Positions 43,220-51,775 of a stretch of 64,000 nt of DNA are shown here, one piece after another (within the stretch, counting starts at the first letter, position 1; each line of letters starts with the position of its first letter). This DNA comes from Mesobacillus harenae (GTDB lineage: Bacteria > Bacillota > Bacilli > Bacillales > Cytobacillaceae), in the NCBI RefSeq assembly GCF_013343715.1, contig NZ_JABUNR010000020.1, positions 19,919 through 83,918 on the forward strand, written 5' to 3'. The notes under the pieces are model-generated. The model was given only the letters and a program-made list of their open reading frames with translations. It was not told the origin of the DNA and made no database searches. A program made the translations under genes and the position numbers.

Positions 43220-43339
43220 TTAGAATAATTATCGTTATGGAATATAATCAAATATTATGGAATATAATCGATTTTTATGGAATATAATTAAATTTTATCG
43301 AATATATCTGTTTTTTTGGGAATATATTAAAAATCAATT
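43220..43339 (+). repeat. ATGGAATATA array, copy 2 (5 units)
   Basis: The leader TTAGAATAATTATCGTT (43220-43236) is followed by units starting at 43237, 43257, 43277 and 43297 and a last degenerate unit at about 43318. The period is exactly 20 bp for the first four starts. The conserved half is ATGGAATATA; the other half varies but stays AT-rich. Confidence 0.88.
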
Positions 43340-43517
43340 GAACGAACCTTAAAAAAGGAATCTTGCAGACAGGGGAATCCAGATATATGATCAAGAAAGT
43401 TGTTGGAAAACTGTGATTTACAGTCTAACTGACGAGAGACTTCCCATTTAAGCTCGGTTTTCAACCAATCGAACAAGAAAGTTTACTTCCAATTGGATAA
43501 TATTTCTCATTTTACTA

Positions 43518-43547
43518 GTTTAAGATTTTTCAATTCTGTCCACACTG
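43518..43547 (+). promoter_or_regulatory. Candidate SigF promoter of spoIIR
   Basis: GTTTA (43518-43522), exactly 15 bases, GTCCACACTG (43538-43547). The -35 and spacing fit SigF, but the -10 has about three mismatches. spoIIR is a known SigF target. Confidence 0.4.
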
Positions 43548-43571
43548 TCTGATGAAGGGGCGGTGCTTAAA

Positions 43572-44291
43572 GTGCAGAAAAACAAAATGGCTGTGTTATA
43601 CATACTGGTCTTATCAATAGGAACTCTACTTAGTTTATATATACCGAAAAATGAGGTAACGGCAAACGATGCAATTGTCATTCCTCATGAAGCAATTCGG
43701 CTGAGGATTCTGGCAAACAGTGATTTGGAAATAGACCAAACGATTAAGAGAATGGTAAGAGATGAAGTGAATGCTGAAATAACCAAATGGGTAGAAAACC
43801 TGACTTCTTTGGAGGATGCTAGAATGGTTATTCAGTCGAAGCTGCCAGAGATTCAAAAAATAGCGGAGGCAGTTATTGAATCACAAGGTGCGACCCAAAC
43901 GGTGCAAACTGCATTTGAAAAAGTTCAATTTCCAACTAAGCTCTATGGTCAATTTTTATATCCCGCTGGAGAGTATGAAGCAATCCTGATCACTCTTGGT
44001 GAGGGGGAGGGAGCCAATTGGTGGTGTGTGTTGTTCCCGCCGTTATGCTTTCTAGACTTTTCTAATGGGGTAGCTGTCAGTGATGGGTTTGACGAAAATG
44101 AGAAGGAAGCAGCTGACGCCGAAAAAACTGCATCAGATCCACAGGCTAACGAAGCGGTAAAGAATACCGAAGAAGGTGAAGCAGCGGCTGTCAGCGAGAA
44201 GGAAGCAGCCCCTGTATATGAAAAAGGTGACGAAGAGCCTGTTAAAGTTAGATTCTTTTTAGTCGACTTGTGGGATAAACTGTTTGGCTAA
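43572..44291 (+). CDS. spoIIR: Stage II sporulation protein R
   Basis: SpoIIR is made in the forespore under SigF and secreted to trigger SpoIIGA, which activates SigE in the mother cell. The N-terminal hydrophobic segment (about 5-25) is an export signal. The core has AIRLRILANSDLEIDQ, FPTKLYGQFLYPAGEYEA and GANWWCVLFPPLCFLDFSNG, a signature block. The last roughly 75 residues are an acidic, Ala/Glu-rich linker ending in an amphipathic segment (KVRFFLVDLWDKLFG). The start GTG 43572 is spaced from GGGGCGG; GTG 43563 overlaps it. Confidence 0.93.
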   Translation: MQKNKMAVLYILVLSIGTLLSLYIPKNEVTANDAIVIPHEAIRLRILANSDLEIDQTIKRMVRDEVNAEITKWVENLTSLEDARMVIQSKLPEIQKIAEAVIESQGATQTVQTAFEKVQFPTKLYGQFLYPAGEYEAILITLGEGEGANWWCVLFPPLCFLDFSNGVAVSDGFDENEKEAADAEKTASDPQANEAVKNTEEGEAAAVSEKEAAPVYEKGDEEPVKVRFFLVDLWDKLFG

Positions 44292-44306
44292 CGTTAATAA
44301 ACATAA

Positions 44307-44342
44307 AAACAGCTTTCAGGCAGCAGCGCCTGGAAGCTGTTT
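44307..44342. terminator. Bidirectional terminator between spoIIR and the MBL gene
   Basis: AAACAGCTT-T-CAGGC pairs with GCCTG-G-AAGCTGTTT around AGCAGC. Confidence 0.75.
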
Positions 44343-44386
44343 AAGTATGAGGACCAAAAGTGCTGAGGTTAATTTTAAAGAATAAA

Positions 44387-45361
44387 TCAAGCAGAGTAGT
44401 AGATAACTCCGTCTATTTCTAGGGCAGCAATTTCTTTCCTGTCCAATAACAAGTCTAGTAATCCAACTGTATCAGATGCCAGAAGAACCACTGCGTCTTC
44501 ATACTTGTTAGGGTAAAGTTCTTTTACGATTTCAAGACCGTTCTTTTGCTGATTTACTAATAGTTTCTTTATTCTCAGTGCACGCTTATCAATCTTTTCA
44601 AAAGTTTCATTTATCAGTTCAGGCAGATCGTCAATTCTCTCTCCGTGGCCGGATAGGGTAAGCTTTACTGGCAGTCTCAACAATTTGTGAAGGTTGTTAA
44701 CGTACTGAATTAACGGTTTGGACCTCTCCGTTTCGGGATAGATTGGGGGCTCAAGGAAAATGCCAGCTGGAGAATGCTTAATCAGATGGTCTCCGCACAG
44801 GAGCACTTGGTCTCGTGGCCTGTAAAGGGATATATGGCTTTGAGCATGGCCTTTTGTTTCAATCACCTGCCACTCGGATAATCCTGGGATGGCGACACCT
44901 TCATCCAGTTCCTGTTCGATAATAATTTTATTTTTTGGGCCCTGGTTCCAGCCTTTTTTCCTGGAAAGCTTTTTGGCTAATTCAGCTGGGATGCCAAATT
45001 CCTTATAAAATTGCTTAAAGAATGTATTGCCATTTTCAAAGTGTGCAGAGTCATTTGTTAAATATGGCCGGCAATTAGCATGTGCATAGACTGGAATGGG
45101 ATTCTTATCGAGAATCCAATCTAATAACCCAATATGGTCGCCATGGTGGTGCGTAAGAACTATTTGCTCAATATCCATGACAGATAAGCCAAGCTGACCG
45201 AGGAAGCTATTAAACTGTTCCCAAGCCGGTTCCAACCTTCTCCCGCAGTCTACCAAGGTTAATTTTTCACCAAAGATAAGAAATAAATTAACAGGACCTA
45301 CAGGCCAGTTAGTGGGGAGTTCCAACACTTCAATTCCGTCGATTTTATTAGAAATAATCAT
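44387..45361 (-). CDS. Metallo-beta-lactamase-fold hydrolase
   Basis: A 324-residue cytosolic MBL-fold protein. The metal motif THHHGDHIG (about 70-78), a distal His in ETKGHAQSHIS (about 169-179), Asp in LLCGDHLI and a final His in LSGHGERI (about 240) are all present. A C-terminal winged-helix-like tail follows. Substrate cannot be told; such proteins are often thioesterases, lactonases or glyoxalase-II-like. It is the first gene of the insert relative to B. subtilis order and lies downstream of an MFS gene on the same strand (gap 127 bases). Confidence 0.85.
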   Translation of the reverse strand: MIISNKIDGIEVLELPTNWPVGPVNLFLIFGEKLTLVDCGRRLEPAWEQFNSFLGQLGLSVMDIEQIVLTHHHGDHIGLLDWILDKNPIPVYAHANCRPYLTNDSAHFENGNTFFKQFYKEFGIPAELAKKLSRKKGWNQGPKNKIIIEQELDEGVAIPGLSEWQVIETKGHAQSHISLYRPRDQVLLCGDHLIKHSPAGIFLEPPIYPETERSKPLIQYVNNLHKLLRLPVKLTLSGHGERIDDLPELINETFEKIDKRALRIKKLLVNQQKNGLEIVKELYPNKYEDAVVLLASDTVGLLDLLLDRKEIAALEIDGVIYYSA

Positions 45362-45488
45362 CTACATACACACCATTCTAATCTTTTGTAGTTTAACTAT
45401 TATATTTATATAGTCTTGAGGGATGGAAATTGCCAAATATAAAAAAATCGGGAGACTCCGATTAACGTTCATTTTTAAGAATGGCTCC

Positions 45489-46691
45489 TTAGCCGTCTTT
45501 ATAAACTGGCTGATCAGTTTGTTTATCTTGGGTTCCCCAAACTCCAACTGAGCTGCGGCCATTGACCAGAACAATAACAAACATAATTGCACAAATAAAT
45601 GCGGAGCCGATAAATGGTGACGATATATGGATACTGTAAAAAACTCCACCGATTAATGGTCCTAAGATTCTTCCTAGGCTGTCTATTGATTGATCTAAGC
45701 CCATCGTAATCCCGCTTCCCATTTTACCTTGCTTGGAGAGGAGGGAAATGATGGTTGGTTTAATACAGGCGGATCCTACACCAACAAAAGCACATCCGAG
45801 GATAACGATCCATAGCTGGATAGGCAAGACAATTAAAAAATATCCAATTGTTGAGAGCAGAAAGCCAAATTTGGCAATCCAGTTGTCGGTACGAATCAGA
45901 TATAAATGCTTTAACAGAAAAAATTGGACAAAGGCGGAACCGCCAGCAAAAACGCTGAATCCGAGGCTAACTTCTCCTGGTGCGGCAGAAAATCGTTCGA
46001 TCATAAAATATCCCAGCATTCCAAAAAGGCTTGAAGCGGCCAATGACTGCCCAAATGTTAGAAGATATAGCTCACGATATCCAGGTTTTGTGACGAAGGT
46101 AAGGGATTTGCCAAATGAGGGAGTGTGGGCTTGGGTATTTTGGTGAGCCGGTTCTTCAATATAACGCCATACAAGCGGAAGCGTTATTAAGGCTAGCAAT
46201 CCTGCTGCAATAAATGGAGCATTGACCCCTAAGGGAGAAAAGAGGCCGCCTATAGCAGGGCCGCACAAAAAGCCTAATCCGTTTACCGCGCCCATTTTAC
46301 CCATCGCAGCACCCCGGTTCTTCGTATCTGACGAATCAGCGACAATTGTTAAAGCGGCCGGTACAGATCCTGAAGATAAAGTGGCGCCAATAATTCTAGC
46401 TGTTAACAGCTGGCCAAAGGACTGAGCAAAAATAATTAAAATAAACGCAATTCCAAAACCAAATAATCCAAACAGGAGGATAGGCTTTCTTCCATAGCGG
46501 TCAATCATTCTTCCCCAAATGGGTGTAGCAATAAATTGAGCCAAAGCCCAGCCAGTAATCAAGCTGCCCATCTCAAAAGAAGATAATCCTAATCGTTCAG
46601 CTACATAAGGCAGGCTCGGGAGAACAATCCCGTAGCCGGTCATGGTTAAAAACATGGTAAACCCCAAAATAATAAAGGCCTTGCGATCCAT
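45489..46691 (-). CDS. MFS transporter (drug-efflux type)
   Basis: A 400-residue integral membrane protein with 12 predicted helices. The loop 2-3 motif reads WGRMIDRYGRKP (about 59-70), and SLPYVAERLG follows helix 1. The pattern fits the TetA/Bmr-like 12-helix exporters. The N-terminus is MDRKAFIILGFTMFLTMTGY. Substrate is unknown. It is probably co-transcribed with the downstream MBL-fold gene. Confidence 0.85.
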   Translation of the reverse strand: MDRKAFIILGFTMFLTMTGYGIVLPSLPYVAERLGLSSFEMGSLITGWALAQFIATPIWGRMIDRYGRKPILLFGLFGFGIAFILIIFAQSFGQLLTARIIGATLSSGSVPAALTIVADSSDTKNRGAAMGKMGAVNGLGFLCGPAIGGLFSPLGVNAPFIAAGLLALITLPLVWRYIEEPAHQNTQAHTPSFGKSLTFVTKPGYRELYLLTFGQSLAASSLFGMLGYFMIERFSAAPGEVSLGFSVFAGGSAFVQFFLLKHLYLIRTDNWIAKFGFLLSTIGYFLIVLPIQLWIVILGCAFVGVGSACIKPTIISLLSKQGKMGSGITMGLDQSIDSLGRILGPLIGGVFYSIHISSPFIGSAFICAIMFVIVLVNGRSSVGVWGTQDKQTDQPVYKDG

Positions 46692-46833
46692 GGTCTCGTC
46701 TCCATTCGTATTGCGGTAGTACTCACCATCTCCCGGAGTTGCCTTTTAGGACATCTCCTTTAAAGCCGGCCGTAACTATAATCAGGCCTACCAATTTGAA
46801 TTTGACAGCATGAATGGTTTTTAATAGCAAAGG

Positions 46834-46859
46834 GCGAGGGAGAAGGCTTTCTCCCTCGC
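46834..46859. terminator. Perfect hairpin upstream of the MFS gene
   Basis: GCGAGGGAGAA (46834-46844), GGCT, TTCTCCCTCGC (46849-46859). No clear T run; it may be a relic or a terminator of a lost gene. Confidence 0.5.
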
Positions 46860-46929
46860 AGTAGCTACTAACCGGTCAGTCTGTGAAGGATGCATGACCG
46901 GGATATTTTTTTAGCCTGGCCTCGAACAA

Positions 46930-47453
46930 CAAGCTAAGCTGTTCCAAGGCGCTTCCGCCTTTGGTTTCATCCAGCTCCAGCGCCTAGAAACTCGGTAAAC
47001 TTCATCTCATCCCCAGAAGCAAAGAACGCTTCTTTGGGCTGAGACTCCAGTTTACTCGTTTCTGGAAAGGCGCTTCCGCTTTTGGGTTCATCCAGCTCCA
47101 GCGCCTAGAAACTCGGTAAACTTCGGCTCCTCCGACAGAAGCAAAGAACGCTTCTTGGGGCTGAGCCTCCAGTTTACTCGTTTCTGGAAAGGCGCTTCCG
47201 CTCTTGGGTTCATCCAGCTGCGACTCCTAGAAACTCGGTAAACTTCATCTCATCCCCAGAAGCAAAGAACGCTTCTCTGGGCTGAGCCTCCAGTTTACTC
47301 GTTTCTAAACAGTCGTCTCCGCTTTAGGTTTCATCCAGCTGCGGCGCCTACCCCCTCGAGTCGCTTCGGTCCTGCGGCTGAAGTCAAAGAACGACTTCAA
47401 CCTCAGGCCCTCCAGCGCTTGTCGGGGCTGACCAAGGCGCCTCCGCCTTTGAG
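46930..47453 (-). repeat. Tandem stop-codon-type repeat array
   Basis: Downstream of the acyl-CoA dehydrogenase stop, on its strand. Three near-identical units of 121-122 bp (shared TTCATCCAGCT at 46966, 47087, 47209 and 47330) carry GAAACTCGGTAAACTTC and CCAGTTTACTCGTTTC arms around an AGAAGCAAAGAACGCTTCT hairpin. A fourth, different unit next to the gene has CCCGACAAGCGCTGG/CCTCGAGTCGCTTCGGTCC-type arms. Confidence 0.9.
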
Positions 47454-48614
47454 TTAAACTGGTGCGAATTCTGTTTTGTTTTTGGTTAGGTATGTTTTTT
47501 CTCCTAGATCGTCGATTGCGAATTTTGCAATCCTTTCGCGGTGGGAGTATACATCACCTAGTACAGCAGCGCTTCTTCTGGCTCTTTTGAAATATAAATG
47601 CATATCATTTTCCCACGTGAAGCCGATGCCTCCATGGAGCTGAATGGCGTCACCGCAGACTTCGATTCCAGCATTGGAAGTATAAGACTTCGCAATGGAT
47701 ACAGCTAAATCTGCTTCCTCATTATTGGTATCGATTGCCCAAGCGGCATATTCTACAGCGGACTTTCCGCTCTCAACCTTTAAATACATATCGGCTGCAA
47801 GGTGTTTGACAGCCTGGAAACTGCCGATTAAAACGCCAAATTGCTTCCGTTGCTTTGTGTATTCAACCGTTTCATAAAGCGCTTTTTCTGAGCAGCCGAC
47901 TAGATCTGCGGACACGAGGAGAGCCCCAATTTGCCGCATTCTTGTCATTAACCTGTTACCAATGCCCATGCCTAAGCCCTGAACCACATCCTCAGGTTTA
48001 ACTGCATAGTTAGCGAGGTTCACTTCATATAGCGGATACGTTTCGTCCATGGAATTAGAGTTATGTACGCTAATATTAGGACTTTTTGCGTCGAGAACAA
48101 TTAGCGTTTCTTCCTCCTCAGGAGTGTATCCTTTACCAGCAACGCGGATGCTGGCGAGAATAAGGTCGGCATCTTTAGCAAAAGGAACTTCTCTCAATGT
48201 CCCGTTTAACACATAACCGCCGTCAGACTTTCGTGCTCTTGCATCGACATTAACCCAGGCAACGGTTAACAGTTTTTTGCCTGCTTCTACTTCGTTCACA
48301 ACCTTTTCTTGCTGTTTGCAAGTTTTAAGCGCAGCCAAGCCGACCATTGCTTCAGTGAGCGGGTAGGTTAATAAATGGCGGCCTGCTTCTTGGGCAATTA
48401 AAATTCCATTTAACATCCCTTTGCCATCTTCTCCATCGCCATCTAGATCAATGATTCCTAATAACCCTTGCTGGGCAAGCAGCTTTTGCATAGTGTCAGA
48501 AATGGCAGGGGTCTCCATGAATTCCCGGACATGTTCAGGAGTATTTCGGGCTTTAAACATTTCCCTTACACTCCGGCGAAGCATCTTTTCTTCATCATTA
48601 AATCCAAAGAACAT
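47454..48614 (-). CDS. Acyl-CoA dehydrogenase-like subunit (PimD/FadE27 type)
   Basis: A 386-residue acyl-CoA dehydrogenase homologue of the divergent kind that pairs with a second subunit. It lacks the usual YEGT catalytic Glu motif; the C-terminus instead has LHGGIGFTWENDMHLYFKRARR, in pieces, typical of this subfamily. KQFGVLIGSFQAVKHLAADMY marks the flavin-domain helix. It lies 12 bases downstream of the companion gene, suggesting a heteromeric enzyme. In known cases such pairs act on unusual substrates such as dicarboxylic or sterol side-chain CoA esters. The substrate here is unknown. Confidence 0.82.
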   Translation of the reverse strand: MFFGFNDEEKMLRRSVREMFKARNTPEHVREFMETPAISDTMQKLLAQQGLLGIIDLDGDGEDGKGMLNGILIAQEAGRHLLTYPLTEAMVGLAALKTCKQQEKVVNEVEAGKKLLTVAWVNVDARARKSDGGYVLNGTLREVPFAKDADLILASIRVAGKGYTPEEEETLIVLDAKSPNISVHNSNSMDETYPLYEVNLANYAVKPEDVVQGLGMGIGNRLMTRMRQIGALLVSADLVGCSEKALYETVEYTKQRKQFGVLIGSFQAVKHLAADMYLKVESGKSAVEYAAWAIDTNNEEADLAVSIAKSYTSNAGIEVCGDAIQLHGGIGFTWENDMHLYFKRARRSAAVLGDVYSHRERIAKFAIDDLGEKTYLTKNKTEFAPV

Positions 48615-48626
48615 TTTTTACCCTCC

Positions 48627-49811
48627 TTATCTAGGCATGCCGAGAACTCGCTCAGCAATGATATTTTTTTGTATTTGCGTTGTACCGGCATAAATGGTTG
48701 CACCGCGGGAACCGGAGTCAATTGCTTGAAGAACGCCTCGGCCGACGCTTTCTTCTCCAATATATGGCGCCTGGTCACCTAATATTTCTAAACCTAATTT
48801 ACCCATATTGACATGCATGCCGGACCAGAATAATTTCTGCAGGGAAGCTTCCGGTCCGAGCTTGCCTTCATTTAACAGCTGGCTAATTGTTTTTAGACCG
48901 TGATAGCGGAGAATTCGAATCTCGGAAAATAACTCGGCAAGTTTTTGACGGTAATACGCGCTTTCACTAGCCTTTTCCCCTGACTTTTCAACAGAAGAGC
49001 TGATCCGCGCGAGAGTATTAAATTCATTTTGGAAGCGAACTTGGCGTCCAAGTGCTAATGTTCCACGTTCGAAGCCTAACGTTCCCATCGCAACTTTCCA
49101 GCCATTATTTAGGCCGCCGACTACATTTTCTTTAGGAATGGAAACGCTATCAAAAAATACTTCGTTAAAATCGCTGTTGCCATTCATCTGAACTAGCGGG
49201 CGTACGGTGATGCCTTCACTGTTCATTGGCACGAGGAAGAATGTGATGCCCTTATGTTTGGCAACCTCATTGTCTGTTCTTGCCAGTACGAAGCACCAAT
49301 CGGCATGATGGGCGTAACTTGTCCAGACCTTTTGCCCGTTGATAATCCAGTTGTCGCCTTCAAGGACCGCTTTCGTTTCAATAGCAGCAAGATCCGAACC
49401 TGCATTAGGCTCAGAAAAGCCTTGGCACCACACTTCATCGCCGCGAAGCAGGGCGGGAAGAAATCTTTGTTTTTGCTCTTCTGTTCCGAATAATAGCAAA
49501 GTCGGCCCAAGCAACAGCTTTCCTAGAACATTTATTCCGCTTGGAGCGTTAAGTTTTCCAGCTTCTTCATCATAAATAATTTCTTCTACATGTGTTAATC
49601 CCTGTCCGCCATACTCTTTTGGCCAGGATATTCCGGCGTATCCGCCTTCATATAACTTCCGATCCCATTCCCTTAATATCTTGCCGCGTTCTGCTTCATC
49701 GTCAGGCCAGTTAAATTCTGGTGTTCCCCAGCCTTCCGGAATATTGTTGATGAGCCATTCTCTTACACCCTGTCTGTATTCCTCTTGTTGCTGGCTAAAT
49801 GATAAGTCCAT
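48627..49811 (-). CDS. Acyl-CoA dehydrogenase large subunit (PimC/FadE26 type)
   Basis: A 394-residue acyl-CoA dehydrogenase with GFSEPNAGSDLA (about 126-137) and the C-terminal IYAGTTQIQKNIIAERVLG. Here Ala replaces the Glu of the classical YEGT motif, as is common in this subfamily, where the base lies elsewhere or in the partner. ATG 49811 (protein start MDLSFSQQQ) has AGAGGTGG upstream; the longer GTG start overlaps that site. It is first gene of a two-gene reverse operon diverging from an acyl-CoA ligase. Confidence 0.82.
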   Translation of the reverse strand: MDLSFSQQQEEYRQGVREWLINNIPEGWGTPEFNWPDDEAERGKILREWDRKLYEGGYAGISWPKEYGGQGLTHVEEIIYDEEAGKLNAPSGINVLGKLLLGPTLLLFGTEEQKQRFLPALLRGDEVWCQGFSEPNAGSDLAAIETKAVLEGDNWIINGQKVWTSYAHHADWCFVLARTDNEVAKHKGITFFLVPMNSEGITVRPLVQMNGNSDFNEVFFDSVSIPKENVVGGLNNGWKVAMGTLGFERGTLALGRQVRFQNEFNTLARISSSVEKSGEKASESAYYRQKLAELFSEIRILRYHGLKTISQLLNEGKLGPEASLQKLFWSGMHVNMGKLGLEILGDQAPYIGEESVGRGVLQAIDSGSRGATIYAGTTQIQKNIIAERVLGMPR

Positions 49812-50171
49812 CTTTTCCACCTCTTTTTAATCATAATGGTTGAAGAATTACATACTGCTTGGGAGAATCGACCCTCCTTTACAAAATTATATACAAGCTA
49901 TTTTGGAATATTGTAACTATTTTGAATAATATCACAACTATTTCGTCTATGGAAGTTTTTTAGAAAATTTATCCTGCTAAAATTTTATGGTAGATCGATT
50001 CTAATTCAAGAGAGAAAAGATACTAATATATTCAAAAGTAGACCGAAAATACTAAAAAATATTTTTAAAAACAAAAGTTTAGAAAACGCTTACATTTATC
50101 TAAAATTTCTGATAATATCTATAACTAAGTAAAAGATTACCATATCATTTATCAGCAAAGGGAGGGTTTTT
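49812..50171. other. Divergent control region of the acyl-CoA locus
   Basis: 360 AT-rich bases between the divergent dehydrogenase and ligase genes. The cre-like site below is the only recognisable element. No TGAATG-type FadR operator and no FapR box were found here. Confidence 0.5.
50080..50094 (+). promoter_or_regulatory. Candidate cre (CcpA) site
   Basis: TAGAAAACGCTTACA fits the cre consensus WTGNAANCGNWNNCW with one mismatch. It lies about 80 bases before the ligase start, suggesting carbon-catabolite repression. Confidence 0.4.
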
Positions 50172-51737
50172 ATGCTTTTAACCAGTTTGATAGACCATAC
50201 GAAAGAACAATTTGGTGAGTATCCTTTTCTCTATTATGGGGATAAGGAATATACCAATCTTGATGTTGAGCGTATGGCAAAAAAGATATCCATGTTACTA
50301 AGGAATCATGGCATTGCAGACGGGGAACGGGTCATGGTCAGTATGCCGAACTGTCCCGAAGTCATTTTTTCTTATCAAGGGATCCTGCGCTCAAGCAGTA
50401 TTGTCATTCCTGTCATGTTCCTACTTCACCCAGGCGAAATCCACTTCATCCTTAATGATTCTAAAGCCAAAGCAATCATTACATCATCTCAAGTCCTTCC
50501 TAATATGATTGAAGCATCAAAAAACCTGTCGCATAAACCCAAATTCATTGTAGTAGATCCAATTGAAGACATATCGGCCTATGAAGGCTGGGAAATTATT
50601 GATTTATATAAAGAAATAGCAGCGCTTGATGAGGCACAAGAGATCGCACCGCAAGCATCTGAAAGTGATATAGCGGTTATTTTGTATACTTCCGGGACAA
50701 CCGGCCGTCCTAAAGGAGTTATGTTAACACATAAGAACCTTTATACAAGCGCTTATACCTCATATGAATTATCCAGGGAACGGGAGAACTTCGGCAGAGG
50801 AACAACACTGGGAATTTTGCCATTAGCACATGTATATGGATTTACCTCTATGAATACAAGCTTTCTGCTAGGGAGCTCAGTCGTTGTCTTTCCAAAATTC
50901 GAAGTTGAAAAAGTGTTTGCTGCCATTGAAAAATATAAGGTTAGAAGCTTTGCAGGTGTTCCGGCCATGATTCATGCAATGGTTACTTCACCAGCAGCTG
51001 ATAAATACGACCTTTCCAGTTTAGAGACGGTTGGCAGTGGTTCTGCTGCATTGCCGGTCGCGTTAATACACGCGTTTAACCAAAAATTCAAGGCCGACAT
51101 TCTCGAAGGCTATGGCCTTTCTGAAGCTGCGCCTGTTGTGGCGAGCCATAGGGAAGGAATGCCTATCAAATATGGTTCTGTCGGGATTCCGATCCCTGGT
51201 GTTGAGGTTCGAATTGTCGATGAAAACGGGCAGGAGGTTCCAAAGGGAGAAGTTGGGGAGCTGATTGTCAGAGGCGATAATATTACACCAGGTTATTATG
51301 GCCTTGAGGAAGAAACGAAAAAGGCGATTAAAGATGGCTGGTTATATACCGGAGACCTTGTCACGATGGATGATGATGGGTACCTCTACATTGTTGACCG
51401 GAAAAAAGACTTAATTATCCGCGGGGGCTTCAATGTTTATCCTCGTGATCTAGAGGAAGTTATTGCATCTCATGAGGCAGTTGCCGAAGTGGCTGTTATC
51501 GGAGTGCCTAGTGAAAGCCTGGGAGAAGAAATTGTTGCCTGTGTCATCAAGAAGCCAGGCGCAGTTGTTTCTGAGGATGAAATTATCAGCTTCAGCCAGC
51601 AAAAGCTCGCAAAATACAAGTCACCTAAAAAAGTAGTCTTTCTCGATCAGCTGCCGAGAAACGGTGTTGGGAAAATCCTAAAAAGGAAATTGAGAGAGGA
51701 GTTTGAAACGAAGGATTCTGCAGTTTCTAATAGTTAG
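50172..51737 (+). CDS. AMP-forming acyl-CoA ligase
   Basis: An ANL-superfamily ligase of 521 residues that activates a carboxylic acid to its CoA ester. The A3 motif YTSGTTGRPKGVMLTHKN (about 174-191), GYGLSEAAPV (about 316), YTGDLV (about 395) and the C-terminal DRKKDLIIRGGFNVYPRDLE are intact. The final catalytic Lys lies in RNGVGKILKRKL (about 501). GGGAGGG precedes the ATG. It is adjacent to and divergent from the dehydrogenase pair and followed after 38 bases by the ABC genes. The likely role is activating the acid the transporter imports; the substrate is unknown. Confidence 0.9.
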   Translation: MLLTSLIDHTKEQFGEYPFLYYGDKEYTNLDVERMAKKISMLLRNHGIADGERVMVSMPNCPEVIFSYQGILRSSSIVIPVMFLLHPGEIHFILNDSKAKAIITSSQVLPNMIEASKNLSHKPKFIVVDPIEDISAYEGWEIIDLYKEIAALDEAQEIAPQASESDIAVILYTSGTTGRPKGVMLTHKNLYTSAYTSYELSRERENFGRGTTLGILPLAHVYGFTSMNTSFLLGSSVVVFPKFEVEKVFAAIEKYKVRSFAGVPAMIHAMVTSPAADKYDLSSLETVGSGSAALPVALIHAFNQKFKADILEGYGLSEAAPVVASHREGMPIKYGSVGIPIPGVEVRIVDENGQEVPKGEVGELIVRGDNITPGYYGLEEETKKAIKDGWLYTGDLVTMDDDGYLYIVDRKKDLIIRGGFNVYPRDLEEVIASHEAVAEVAVIGVPSESLGEEIVACVIKKPGAVVSEDEIISFSQQKLAKYKSPKKVVFLDQLPRNGVGKILKRKLREEFETKDSAVSNS

Positions 51738-51775
51738 TTTTAAAACCACTGAACTACTAGAAAGAGGTGAACTGG

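Noticed and set aside
43237..43339. ATGGAATATA array as a CRISPR array
   Set aside because: Repeats of 10 conserved bases with 10-base AT-rich gaps are far too short and there is no cas gene in the window.
43797..44291. C-terminal acidic tail of SpoIIR as a separate or fused domain
   Set aside because: Low-complexity Ala/Glu tails vary freely in SpoIIR proteins and no domain boundary or start is visible.
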